A stretch of DNA of 64,000 nt from Owenia fusiformis (Eukaryota > Annelida > Polychaeta > Sabellida > Oweniidae). The stretch is from assembly GCA_903813345.2 (NCBI GenBank), contig CAIIXF020000002.1, positions 24,504,455 through 24,568,454 on the forward strand, given 5' to 3'. Made by a program: the position numbers and the translations under genes. The notes below the pieces were generated by a model. That model was not told where the DNA came from. It searched no databases and was given only the letters and a program-made list of their open reading frames with translations. Below, one piece after another: positions 45,501 through 54,739 of this stretch; position 1 is the stretch's first letter; each line of letters opens with the position of its first letter.

Positions 45501-46004
45501 AATTGAATGTTTTTCTTATACTTGACCCGCTTGCCTTCATAACAGGTGAAACTTAGCAAACGTATGCCAAAATTTCATATTTCAAAAAATCCAATGAGTG
45601 TGTGACTTGCACATGAAAATATGTGAGGCGATTCAAGTTAAGGGATTCCTGAGGTTCTTAATAATTGCAAAATAACACTTATCTTTGTATTTCTTTCAAT
45701 AACATAATATTAATAAACACAATTACATTTCGTGCAGACCACCTCCTCTAAAAGTTTGGCAACCCTAGTCTACCTCACATTTGATATTGCCATATAGGAT
45801 GAATGACATTTACGTACCTGCAGTGGAGAAGACCCCGACAACTGGACCGATGTTCCTTGACGCGAGCATTATGTTTTCCACCGTCGCATCATTCCCCCTC
45901 TGTTTGGTCTTCCGTCCTGCCCAAATGCCAATGGCGAGAATCAAGATATAGAACAGGCCTATAGAGACAAGGCCAGGAATGTTGGCCTCCACCATGGTAA
46001 ACTC
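35968..46004 (-). CDS. SLC5A7: High-affinity choline transporter CHT1, complete
   Basis: A sodium- and chloride-coupled choline symporter of the SLC5 sodium-solute family; in cholinergic terminals its uptake limits acetylcholine synthesis. Nine coding exons in transcription order: 45995-45818, 40999-40892, 40642-40487, 39020-38872, 38660-38511, 38016-37887, 37591-37472, 36869-36763, 36576-35968. All phases agree and give 568 residues (human 580). Recognisable blocks are [16 protein letters not shown] at the N-terminus, [68 protein letters not shown], and [20 protein letters not shown] cytoplasmic tail ends the protein. Human CHT1 is the closest family member throughout, well above other SLC5 types. 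Thirteen membrane helices are expected from the family. Several introns carry inverted-repeat transposons. Confidence 0.96.
36763..36869 (-). CDS. SLC5A7: SLC5A7 coding exon 8
   Basis: 107 bases ending in phase 0. It encodes [20 protein letters not shown], the family's sodium-site helix, and the following TMFTRNIY. Donor GTAAGT. Confidence 0.95.
36947..37262. mobile_element. CAAGGAGGAT-family MITE, copy 2, in SLC5A7 intron 7
   Basis: Ends CAAGGAGGAT and ATCATCCTCTTTG, with interior GTCTGACATTA and AAAATGGCGGC words shared with the other copies. Flanks TTGATGAT and TTGCTGAT match at 7 of 8. Confidence 0.65.
37472..37591 (-). CDS. SLC5A7: SLC5A7 coding exon 7
   Basis: 120 bases, phase 1 to 1. 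It encodes an extracellular loop beginning with an NWT glycosylation sequon, then [19 protein letters not shown], matching human MILPIVLQYLCPVYISFFG. Confidence 0.93.
   Translation of the reverse strand, partial: TGRTRSTSEKGVPFLYQLMIKRTFFPLFYSISVLLGSPS
37887..38016 (-). CDS. SLC5A7: SLC5A7 coding exon 6
   Basis: 130 bases, phase 0 to 1. It encodes [16 protein letters not shown] and the helix [15 protein letters not shown]. Acceptor TTTCCAG, donor GTCAGT. Confidence 0.92.
38272..38460. repeat. CAGGCCCGTAGCCAGG-family repeat in SLC5A7 intron 5
   Basis: Begins CAGGCCCGTAGCCAGG and ends CCTGGCTACGGGC. The interior is in the opposite orientation to the 15.8-kb copy (AAAATCATGCAGTTTTTC) and its G/C runs are short. 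Confidence 0.7.
38511..38660 (-). CDS. SLC5A7: SLC5A7 coding exon 5
   Basis: 150 bases, phase 0 to 0, residues 198-247. It encodes an extracellular loop and [16 protein letters not shown], matching human WLDSFLLLMLGGIPWQ. Donor GTAAGT. Confidence 0.94.
38872..39020 (-). CDS. SLC5A7: SLC5A7 coding exon 4
   Basis: 149 bases ending in phase 0. It encodes [20 protein letters not shown], the strongly conserved sodium-symporter signature block. Donor GTATGT. Confidence 0.94.
39231..40223. mobile_element. 993-bp TA-flanked inverted-repeat element, copy 1
   Basis: Ends CAATGCGTATCAAAAAAACG and its inverse, with TA on both sides. The interior holds two diverged tandem halves (TCATTCATT, TGCAAAGT, CCAAGTT words twice). 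No transposase. In SLC5A7 intron 3. Confidence 0.75.
40487..40642 (-). CDS. SLC5A7: SLC5A7 coding exon 3
   Basis: 156 bases, phase 1 to 1. It encodes [19 protein letters not shown], nearly identical to the human [17 protein letters not shown] block, then the helix ending ILGALG. Donor GTTTGT is non-consensus at position 3 but in phase. Confidence 0.92.
40892..40999 (-). CDS. SLC5A7: SLC5A7 coding exon 2
   Basis: 108 bases, phase 1 to 1, residues 60-95. It encodes [15 protein letters not shown] and the helix region around FALSLLV, matching human WVGGGYINGTAEAV. Acceptor ATTTCAG, donor GTAAGT. Confidence 0.93.
41357..42127. mobile_element. 771-bp mariner-type foldback element
   Basis: Ends CGAGGGGTGATCAATAAGTA, inverted at the right, with TA on each side. 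Arms of about 190 bp include GTACCCCGGGACTGACAT and its partner. Mariner-like ends, no transposase. In SLC5A7 intron 1. Confidence 0.8.
42235..43037. mobile_element. 803-bp foldback element with TA duplication, copy 2
   Basis: Same family as 18994-19868: ends CACTCCCCTACATAAGTTTG and its complement, TA on both sides (42233-42234, 43038-43039). A 16-G run lies in the right arm at 42993. Confidence 0.8.
43060..43470. repeat. Repeat related to the sequences flanking the 18994 element
   Basis: Shares TAAATCTGT, ATCGTCGCTGATTGGT, TTGTTATTT, AAAGATGTAA and GACAAACGAAG, in order, with 18780-19980, but lacks the insertion. At 43306-43340 it shows the uninterrupted site. Confidence 0.6.
44157..44802. 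mobile_element. Element with inverted ends and CCGCAGGTG subterminal repeats
   Basis: TGTTACGCGGTA near 44164 is inverted near 44782 (TACCGCGTAACA). Next to the ends are many short units of the form ATATGNCATATNCCGCAGGTGA in both orientations; CCGCAGGTG or its complement occurs exactly at 44231, 44253, 44321, 44365, 44387 and 44704. Confidence 0.65.
44803..45817. other. SLC5A7 intron 1, right part
   Basis: AT-rich sequence with a fragment (45738-45775, AAAGTTTGGCAACCCTAG) resembling one end of the 18994/42235 element family. No exon was recognised. Confidence 0.4.
45818..46004 (-). CDS. SLC5A7: SLC5A7 coding exon 1 (start codon)
   Basis: The coding part is 45995-45818, residues 1-59 plus one base; nine 5'-UTR bases follow a good acceptor (TTCATTGTAG). 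ATG in the context ttaccATGG. It encodes the first helix and [15 protein letters not shown]. Donor GTACGT. Confidence 0.92.
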
Positions 46005-46053
46005 CTACAATGAACACAAGTGGTTAGTTAACTATGCTGATACACCATGCCTG

Positions 46054-46314
46054 CAGGGGCGTAGCCAGCTTTCAGCCCGGGGGGGGGGGGGGTGCGATCG
46101 CCTAATTTTTTTAGGTTTTCAGTCAGGGACATAAGCAAGGCAAAAATGGTTTTGAATTTTACAAAAAATGATGCAATTTCATTCAAAATTGAGCTAGAAG
46201 CTTCAAATAAAAAGCATTTTAAAGCTCTTTCTTCTATCTACAGGTTTTATTTTTTATGGAGATTCTGCGAGGGGGGGGGTGCGATCGTACCCATCGCACC
46301 CCCTGGCTACGCCT
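46054..46314. repeat. Second poly-G repeat family, copy 2
   Basis: Ends CAGGGGCGTAGCCAG and CCCTGGCTACGCCTAT, with G runs next to GTGCGATCG at both ends. Interior shared with 24510-24724. It lies just upstream of SLC5A7 coding exon 1. Confidence 0.7.
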
Positions 46315-46319
46315 ATTTC

Positions 46320-47870
46320 ATGTTATTCCATGACTTGGTCATGGTTATGATGGGAGCTGGTCAAGCTGGAGGAAAACAAGACAGACTATCGTGATTCTCC
46401 AAAGGTAGGGCTCAAAAAGTAATACTACTCGATCACTCTTTGGCAGAAGGTAATGAAGGGATAATGAAAATTAATCCAATATAATCTCTAGTCCATGTTT
46501 AGAATATGAGAGACTTCGAAAAAGACTGAAACTTTGTGCTCCTTGCGATGTAAAAAATGATGTTTGGAATATATGCCAAACACGTTACTGATACAACTTA
46601 ATCTGGTATCTAATTGAAAGGGTGTGTTACTTTTGACTTGAATGATGAGGCCACTTGAAAGAATGAGCTTTAATAATTCTTAAATACATTCTTAAATCAA
46701 TAGAACCAGAAAAATGATCAGGGGTCAATATTATATTTGTTTATACTTTCACAGCCCTAAAATCAACGTACATGTACAAGTAGCGTAAACCTGGCAGACA
46801 CCACAATATTTTTTAGTGAGACCTTTTCTATGAGAACAGAGAACTGCACTGTTTGCGACATAATGCGATTAAGAAATCAAACAGACAGACAGGGATTATC
46901 AAAGCCTAATCCTCCAGTTTTATGACTTCGTGGTTCATGTTTGTAAAACTTAATCAAACTGACGTATAATTTCTTCGATCCATTCTTACACGTCAATTAC
47001 ATACAACATTCAAAACCAAATGGTATCTTGAATGAATACTCAATAGTACTCACTGCTTACTAAATAAATTGTTTCGAGGGCACTCAAAAGGTGGCGTAAA
47101 ATCAAGTAGAAATATTCGTTCATCATTTTTAATTATAATTCCCAGAACTTGTGCTCTAACCTTAGTTAACCAGTTTAATTCGCGTAGTCCGAATTAAAAG
47201 TGTTTCATCGCCAACGATGATTTATCAAATAAGTTTGTATATTGTTGCTCTGGATAGTGTTCCCCTTATAGCTAAAACTAAAGAAGGAAATAATACAAGG
47301 ATTCATTAGCCTATAGCCTCATCTCCCTCAAATCAAATTTTGTATGTTTCCTATTAGATTATCTGTACAGAGTGCCGCATAGTTTTACAAGTAACCAATC
47401 CAACACAATCAGAGGTTAATTGATTACTATGTGTATCAATTCATAAAGTAATCTAACTTTATATGGTGAATTTATAAAGTCGAGTTTGGATGTCAAGTTT
47501 ACGTTAATTTTCCATCTAACATATTTTTCGGTAACGTGGCGTCATGATTTAAAATATACAAACAAGCTTGCGCAATTTTCTAGACTAAATCATCAATTGC
47601 CAAAATCAGATATTCTTTGCATTTAGTGTTGTTTTCAATTTTATCAGGCTGTTATGGCTCTTCGAATGCAATGTCGCTTACACGTGCAAACAAGGCAATG
47701 TTGACATGAATATCTTTTTGTACACCATTAGTTTTTAACTGTCTGTTTACATCATTACAATTTATTTATCTATTTGAATGGTCTCCTGAAAACGATCAAT
47801 TTCTATCGAGATCGAACAATTGACAGAACAAAAAAATGTACAAAATATAATTCGTACAAAAATATTTCAG
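46320..47870. other. Probable 5' intron of SLC5A7
   Basis: AT-rich, no repeat or exon recognised. If the noncoding exon at 47878 is real, this is its intron. Confidence 0.35.
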
Positions 47871-47877
47871 CACTTAC

Positions 47878-48015
47878 CTGGATTCATATGCAGTAAGACA
47901 TATATAAGACATATAGCACATAAAAAGTGATTATACCTGTCTAAGTTTACGCTATTTTCAAGTACGAACGTCTTTGATATCTGATTCTGATTCCATTGAT
48001 CTGAAGTATCGGGGC
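47878..48015 (-). other. Candidate 5' noncoding exon of SLC5A7
   Basis: On the minus strand a strong donor (CCAG then GTAAGTGC) lies at 47877-47872, and a TATA-like box lies about 30 bases before a possible start near 48015. Coding exon 1 starts after an acceptor at 46005, so an upstream noncoding exon is expected. The link is inferred from signals alone. Confidence 0.35.
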
Positions 48016-48041
48016 AGTAAATGGAATTGCCTCAAGCCAAA

Positions 48042-48054
48042 TAAATATATAAAG
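48042..48054 (-). promoter_or_regulatory. TATA-like box, candidate SLC5A7 promoter
   Basis: TTTATATATTTAT on the minus strand, upstream of the candidate noncoding exon. Confidence 0.3.
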
Positions 48055-48639
48055 GAGACCAAAAAATAACATCGACGAATTCATTTTTTTTATTGTTGGT
48101 GATTCAACACATATTTCATTGAAGAAATATCATTGAATGCCATGTGAATTGTATGTTTATTTAGGTCTAACAAATAGAGAGTTTTATGATAAAGTTGCAT
48201 ATCGAAATTTCAAATATGTAAGAAATACATATATATTTTAAATTAATGAATACAAAAATAATTCTTTGAACAACCTCAAGCATTCTTTGTTTGAAAATGT
48301 TGAAAAACTTGTTTTATAAAGTAAAAAAAATGATCTGAAAACATTTGAGAAAAGCGAAGAATTAACCCATTTTAGTTCTCATTGAAACCAATAGTATCCT
48401 CAAGGACTTGGCGACGTGAACTCCCCTGGCCTATACCACGACTTGATTCAACATTCTTTTTCAATCCACTCTTGAAAGATATCTAAATCAACTTGTTTTG
48501 TCATAAGAAATCATGCTTGAATGATACACCTTTTCATTTTTTCAGGTTTGCATCTGGGCTTTAAGGATTCACAAATAAACATCGATGCTCACTTCGTTAG
48601 TGAACGACAAAGATAACAAGGCATTAACATGACAAAATG

Positions 48640-49740
48640 TCACCACCTAAAACAATTTGGTCAATTTAAAGCAAGTTGGAAAATACCTTTTGACCTTAAG
48701 AAGGTTTTCGAAGATTTGAGCTTTTGGGATCTTGTAGATGAAGCAAGTTGAAAACAGACCTTTTTGACCTTTTTTGACATTGAGAAGGTCATTAAAGGTC
48801 AAATGTCAAATCTAAAGTCAAATTTGAATTTCTGAGAACATGTAGATGATTTTGAAAAAATAAATTAGTCAATTTGAAGCAAGTTGAAAAAAGACCTTTT
48901 TTGACCTTGAGAAGGTCATTGAAGGTCAAATGTCAAATCTAAAGTCAAATCTAAAGTCATATTTGAATTTCTGAGAACATGTAGATGATTTTGAAAAAAA
49001 AATTTTAGTCAATTTGAAGCAAGATGAAAAAATACCTTTTTGAACTTTTTTGACATTGAGAAGGTCATTGAAGGTCAAATGTCAAATCTAAAGTCAGATT
49101 TGAATTTCTGAGAAAATGTAGATGATTTTGAAAAAAAATTTAGTCAATTTGAAGCAAGTTGAAAAAAGACCTTTTTGACCTTTTTTGACTTTGAGAAGGT
49201 CATTGAAGGTCAAATGTCAAGTCTTAAGTCAAATCTAAAGTCAGATTTGAATGTCTGAGAACACGTAGATGATTTTGAAAATTTTTTTTAGTCAATTTGA
49301 AGCAAGTTGAATACAGACCTTTTTGACCTTTTTTGACCTTGAGAAGGTCATTGAAGGTCAAATGTTCAATCTTAAGTCAAATCTTAAGTCAGATTTGAAT
49401 TTCTGAGAACACGTAGATGATTTTGAAATTTTTTTTTAGTCAATTTGAAGCAAGTTGAAAACAGACCTTTTTGACCTCTTTTGACCTTGAGAAGGTCATT
49501 GAAGGTCAAATGTCAAATCAAAAGTCAGATTTGAAGGTCAAATGTCAAATCTAAAGTCAGATTTGAATTTCTGAGAACATGTAGATGATTTTGAAAAAAA
49601 AATTAGTCAATGTGAAGCAAGTTGAAAAAAGACCTTTTTGACCTTGAGAAGGTCATTGAAGGTCAAATGTCAAATCTAAAGTCAGATTTGAACTTCTGAG
49701 AACATGTAGATGATTTAGAAAAAAATGAAGTCAGTCTAAA
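48640..49740. repeat. Tandem array of about 135-165 bp units rich in AGGTCA half-sites
   Basis: Seven to eight units, marked by GTCAATTTGAAGCAAGTTGA at about 48867, 49006, 49140, 49289, 49437 and 49603 and by diverged starts near 48659 and 48735. Each full unit holds TGACCT-TTTT-TGACCT, then TGAGA, then AGGTCA-TTGA-AGGTCA (for example 49324-49360), followed by AATGTCAAATCTAAAGTCA and GAATTTCTGAGAACATGTAG. Spacing varies by small indels. Confidence 0.9.
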
Positions 49741-49868
49741 CAGTATTTGTTAAGTTATAGGAAGTTGTAAGAAATTGTTACAGACGCCGGACGCCAACCT
49801 CCAACCGCCGTCGCAAAAAAACGGAGACCATAACAATATGTCACCACTTTTGGTGGTGACATAAAAAT
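49740..49868 (+). repeat. SINE-like repeat, copy 5, abutting the tandem array
   Basis: GAAATTGTTACAGACGCC through the perfect 3' hairpin TCACCACTTTTGGTGGTGA (49841-49859) and CATAAAA. The best-preserved 3' end of the family. Confidence 0.65.
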
Positions 49869-50300
49869 GTAGAATTGTGGAATTATTTACCGAATATGAA
49901 ACACATATTGACTTATAATTCTTATAACATCCAAACGTCCCAGACCATCATATTTTCGAGGGACTGATATAAACTTATCAATTTCAACGTTCTGGTCATG
50001 CAAAGGATAAGTATCGCTATGGTGAACTGAATTCAACAATGTTTTTCTCTTAAATCAATTTTTAAAGATATAATCGAACTATTTTTTGGAAGAACTAGCT
50101 TTTATTGACTCAAAATCATGTCATATAATGACATATCAGTCACATTACTCTTCCCCTCTAAATTGTTCTTTAAGGACATTTCAATTTCTTTTAAATCGTA
50201 TAACTTTACCTCCCTACTTGAGCGTGTATTGTTAGATGCTTTAGGCGCGATTTAAACTGGATCCAAAAATTATCTCTAATAAAAAGGGTGTAGAACAAAC

Positions 50301-50403
50301 CTTTATGGAGGGTAACGAATTCTTATGGAGAGTAACAAACTCTTATGGACAGTAACAATCTACTCTTATGGAGGGTAACAAACTCTTATGGAGGGTAACA
50401 AAT
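50301..50403. repeat. 20-bp minisatellite, five units
   Basis: Units of TCTTATGGAGGGTAACAAAC with one to three changes each; three extra bases interrupt between units 3 and 4. Confidence 0.85.
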
Positions 50404-50409
50404 AGAGAC

Positions 50410-51865
50410 CATCGACATACTTCCGTCAATATCAATTAGATCTTATAAGATCGGATCGAAAAGTGAAAGCAATAACGTCAAAACTAATATACACATCGGC
50501 TTTGCAGATTTCGAGCGGATTAAAGGTTAACTAATTAGGGCCATCTACTCTTACAACGTTTACTTAATACTAATACCAGAAGTTCAGTTTCAGGTATTTG
50601 TGTCTTGGAGACGGTGGTAGTGTGTTTATAAGGAACACAATACTCCTGTAAACGTTGCTTTGTCGAGACACAACGACTATACGAATCAGCTGGGCAGGTC
50701 AAATTAGCCGGAAGAGAGATCTTCTAATTGGGAATCAAGTATTATCATCTTAATTGAAAAGTTTGATGCTTTTATCATACTTGACATGACTTAAGAAATA
50801 AATACATTAAGCTTTTCAAATAAAGATAAACTAAACAGATTCTCTACTAAATCGACATTACCGTACATTAATCTAAAATATTTCCCCATTCCAAGTAATT
50901 CTCTCATAGAACGCAGCAATTAGTTACATAATATGTATAAACAGGTACACAACATTTGTGATTATTTCTCAATTCGCGTGGGATCAACTTTCTTAACATG
51001 GTTGACTGGGTGCATGAAGGTGAACATCGCTTACTCATGGCCAAGTAATATGAAACACAGAGATCGGAAAAATAAACAAAAATATGTATTAATTGGCACT
51101 TTCGGTTTCAGACATCACGTGATACACTAACTAGCGAACATTGAAAACACTCCATGCTTGAGGGACGTTCAATAAATATCAATGTCATTAGTCAATACAT
51201 ATGTGGTCCGATTTCCCAAAATGTTTTATCTATTATATATATCAACTGTAAAACTGTTTAAAACACCATTCCGACTTTATTGTTGTATAGTAAGAACGTT
51301 TTGCACCACGCTAACATAACTTACATAATACAAGTGCTGGTAATGCTGAAAAAGCATAACTTTTGAATCAACCCTCGTATATCTAAAATAGCCAGAATGT
51401 AAAATGTAAATGGATTTAAACATTGCCAAAGTAAGTACCCATTTGGTGAGAAATTTTGCGAAATTTCGCTCTTGATATCCAAGAGTTTAAACCAATGAAC
51501 CCAACACAATAGATGGCCAAGGTTAGGATGATGCTTAGGAAGTTTGAGATAAGTCAATGACCTCACACACGGTCAAGGTTGTTCGATATTAAACTCTCGA
51601 ATAACTTATGATTGTATGCAAAAGAGCAAAAATTTGCAAGTTACTCAATGCAAATACATTAAGTAGATTTCTAAGAAAGCTAAAATGTTCTTATAAAAGT
51701 ATTGATTTGACTTCGACGAGTTTTTGTTATAACATAATAGGTGATGTTTGTTCGCGTAAAGAAACATGTGTAAGTAAGACGTTTAAAAAGTAAAGGCTTT
51801 AAAATATGTAACACTCATTGTCAGCTCAAAACAATTATTTTTTGAAAGTGTGATACGTTATTAGA
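50410..51865. other. Intergenic, nothing convincing
   Basis: AT-rich. GAGGGACGTTCAATAAATAT near 51160 resembles a mariner end, but no partner was found. No exon was recognised. Confidence 0.35.
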
Positions 51866-51868
51866 CTT

Positions 51869-52068
51869 AGCTTGTATTCATGAATGCAACTTTCGGCTGT
51901 CGGCTACCGGATTAAGCTATTTTATGACCAACTCTATTTTATGATCAACTCATTTAAATATGAATGGAATAGTGGCAGGTACTATTCATATTTAAATGAG
52001 TTGCCCAAAAAATAGTAGGTTAATCCATTAGCCGACAGTCGAAAGTTGAATTCGCGAATACAAACTTA
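51869..52068. mobile_element. 200-bp hairpin MITE
   Basis: CAACTTTCGGCTGTCGGCTA is inverted near 52025-52048 (TAGCCGACAGTCGAAAGTTG), with further inner pairs such as ATTTAAATATGAATGGAATAG and CTATTCATATTTAAATGAG. Confidence 0.75.
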
Positions 52069-52069
52069 G

Positions 52070-54000
52070 TCCCATATATTATATAGCTATTGGTAAAAAT
52101 TCCAATAATTATGGCAAATAATCGTTATCGTAATATTCTCATTTATTATACAATTCTTAAACAATACTGACCTGTGCAATTAAATGTTATTTATTTGTCA
52201 TCAATCCGACTTTTAACCTTCCTCTTCGTCTCGTGTCTTTTAGTAATCCGGTCGTTACTGTACCTCAGTAAATCGTTTACTTTTATAATATGATACTGTA
52301 TAAATATCTTTTTTAAACTGTTATGTTGTGTCAAAACATCATTCCATTGACATGTTTGGTTTCAAGTTTTCAATACAATATTAATCGTAAAATTGAAATG
52401 ATATGTACATTGTGCGAACCCATTTATCCAAAATATTCGATCAACGATCAAACGTCCGAACAAGAAGTGCTCTTTAAGTTGCTTATTCACACTAGTAAGG
52501 GCACAAAGATGTATTTTAAACGAAACACGCTAATTATGAATAGATGATGATCCAAACATCCCACACACTTGTATTTAGTAGTAGATAACATTAAAACAAG
52601 CTTCTAATGGATGAATTTTCTCCAGGCCAAAGTGAAACGAGCTGGTTGATTCGAAAGTTTACGATCCTCCCAGATATTTTATCACTAGACCACTTTAGAA
52701 GTTCTAAACAAAGCCAACATTAACAAATTGTTTAACACAAAGGATAAATTCGCTAAATAAATGTTGATCTAAACAAAACATAACTTATAATTAGAGTAAC
52801 TGATATAACGCTGGCGCTAGAAGAAAAGTGATGTATATCAGGCTTACCTTTTGTTTGCTTGAGGTTAGGGATACTTCTATGTGGTCTTTGTATCGTTTCT
52901 GAGACCCACTTTTCAGTGACAATCCTTTACTCCTCTACTAGAGTGAACGCTAGCGTTGGGCATACTCTCTGGAGTTGGTATCGTAACAGTTTTATCAAAT
53001 GCCTTATGTTCGGGGACGTTCTCAAATGCTACCATAGTAACAGCCAATCATAATGTATCCGAAAAACCGAAACTATATTGATTGATAATCATGCCTTGGT
53101 ACGGGTAATGTGATGTTCCCAAAATGATTGCATCTAATAATGGCAAATGCCCTTTAGAAATGAATGAACGCTATACGTTTTTTTGCAAGAACTGGTGTAT
53201 AGTACTCAATTTATACACCACTAGTAGCCCACACTCGCATCCGGTTTGACAACCGAAAGTGCCCATTGAGAACCATGTACGAATTCAAGCCAATTTTTGG
53301 TGGCGATTAAACATAAAACCTGAATAGTTTTGACTTGTTATTGAAGAACAGAACTGAGATGTCAAAAGGCTTAAAATGCTATCCTATGCAGGTGCCAAAT
53401 TGAAGGGGATGTAATATTAAAAAAAATTGTTGGAAAATCAAGTCTTCCAAAGAATGACCTCCTCTTGGACAAGAATGTCAATCGTAAACAACGAGACTCA
53501 TCGCTACACTACGTCACATCACATAAAACCAGGGACTTTAAGCTCAATCGATCAGGCAAAGACTTCAGTATGATTGAACAAGGAAAGCTGAACTCAAGAC
53601 AGATTTCTTAATTTTGACATCGACCCTTAGTAGATTCAATTAATCCAAACAAATAGAGGAGTACTGTTTAACTAGAGGGTCGTATTGCGTCTCCCCTTAC
53701 CCTGCTTCATTAAGGTTTTGATTGGCCCGACTAATTCGGTGTAATTGCGCACTATCACTAGTGAGAAACGGACGGATGTAGAAACAGTAACAAACTATGA
53801 ATTGAGTTGAAACTTGTAGCTGCAACAATTTGCAACATAGTCGAACGTAATTGTAAATACTACTCTAAGACTCTTCAGTGGGAGGGGGAGGGGTCATCAG
53901 CTGAAAGGGCATAACAACGTAGTGAAACGTATTTGTAAACATTACTTTAGAGTTCATCAGATGGAGGGAAGACAATATAGTGAAACGTGTTTGTAAATAT
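52070..54000. other. Intergenic, nothing recognised
   Basis: No family similarity, repeat pair or spliced frame was identified. Confidence 0.35.
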
Positions 54001-54007
54001 AACTATA

Positions 54008-54730
54008 CAGTGCGTATAAAAAAAACTCAACTGATTGTTATCTCGGAAAAGTACAAAACCAGTGTTAACAGCATTGATTTCATTCAATGCACCGTAAAGC
54101 CACGTGTCTCCTTTTTACAATGATATATCATTCATTGATATTTGGTCATGGTTGGGCGAGTAATCATTCCATTTGCAAAGTGCGCCAAAATTAGCTTTTG
54201 GCCAAGTTATAAAAATCGCAAAAGTCAGTGTACGGAGCCTGATGCAATATTGGAAGAAAACATAAAACCAATGCTGATTGCATCCTTTTCATTCAATGTA
54301 CCAAAAAGCCGGATTACTCCTCTTTGCAATGGAATATCATTCATTCACAGGGAATCATGGCTGGCCGAATAATCATTGATTTTGCAAAGTGGGGCAAAAT
54401 TCAGGTCGGACCCAAGTTTTAAACATTGCAAAAGTCAGTACAACGGGCAAAGGGGCTATTGGAAGAAGGTGTCAAGTCACAAGAATTCAAGTCAAGGGAA
54501 CTTCCATTGGCACTTAGCCCTTGCACTGATTTTTTCAATATCTAAAACTTAGCCAAGCGCCGATTTTGACCCACTGTGCAAATGGAAGGATTTCTCACCC
54601 AACCATCAGCAGTATATCATTGCAAAGAGGAGAGACGTGGCTTTGTGGTACATTGAATGAAATTGATGTAGTCATCACTAGTTTTGTGATTTTACGAGAT
54701 AACTACTTGTTGCGTTTTTTATACGCCCTA
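54008..54730. mobile_element. TA-flanked inverted-repeat element, copy 2
   Basis: Same family as 39231-40223 (CAGTGCGTAT end, shared interior words GGTCATGGTTGGGCGAGTAA and CACTTAGCCCTTGCACTGA), shorter by about 270 bp. TA on both sides. Confidence 0.7.
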
Positions 54731-54739
54731 TAGGGGTGC

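Noticed and set aside
48640-49740. Repeat array considered as CRISPR
   Set aside because: Units are 135-165 bp with no unique spacers, and the window is eukaryotic; it is a tandem satellite.
51155-51600. Possible mariner element (GAGGGACGTTCAATAAATAT) with an 81-codon minus-strand frame
   Set aside because: No inverted partner end was found and the frame shows no transposase motif.
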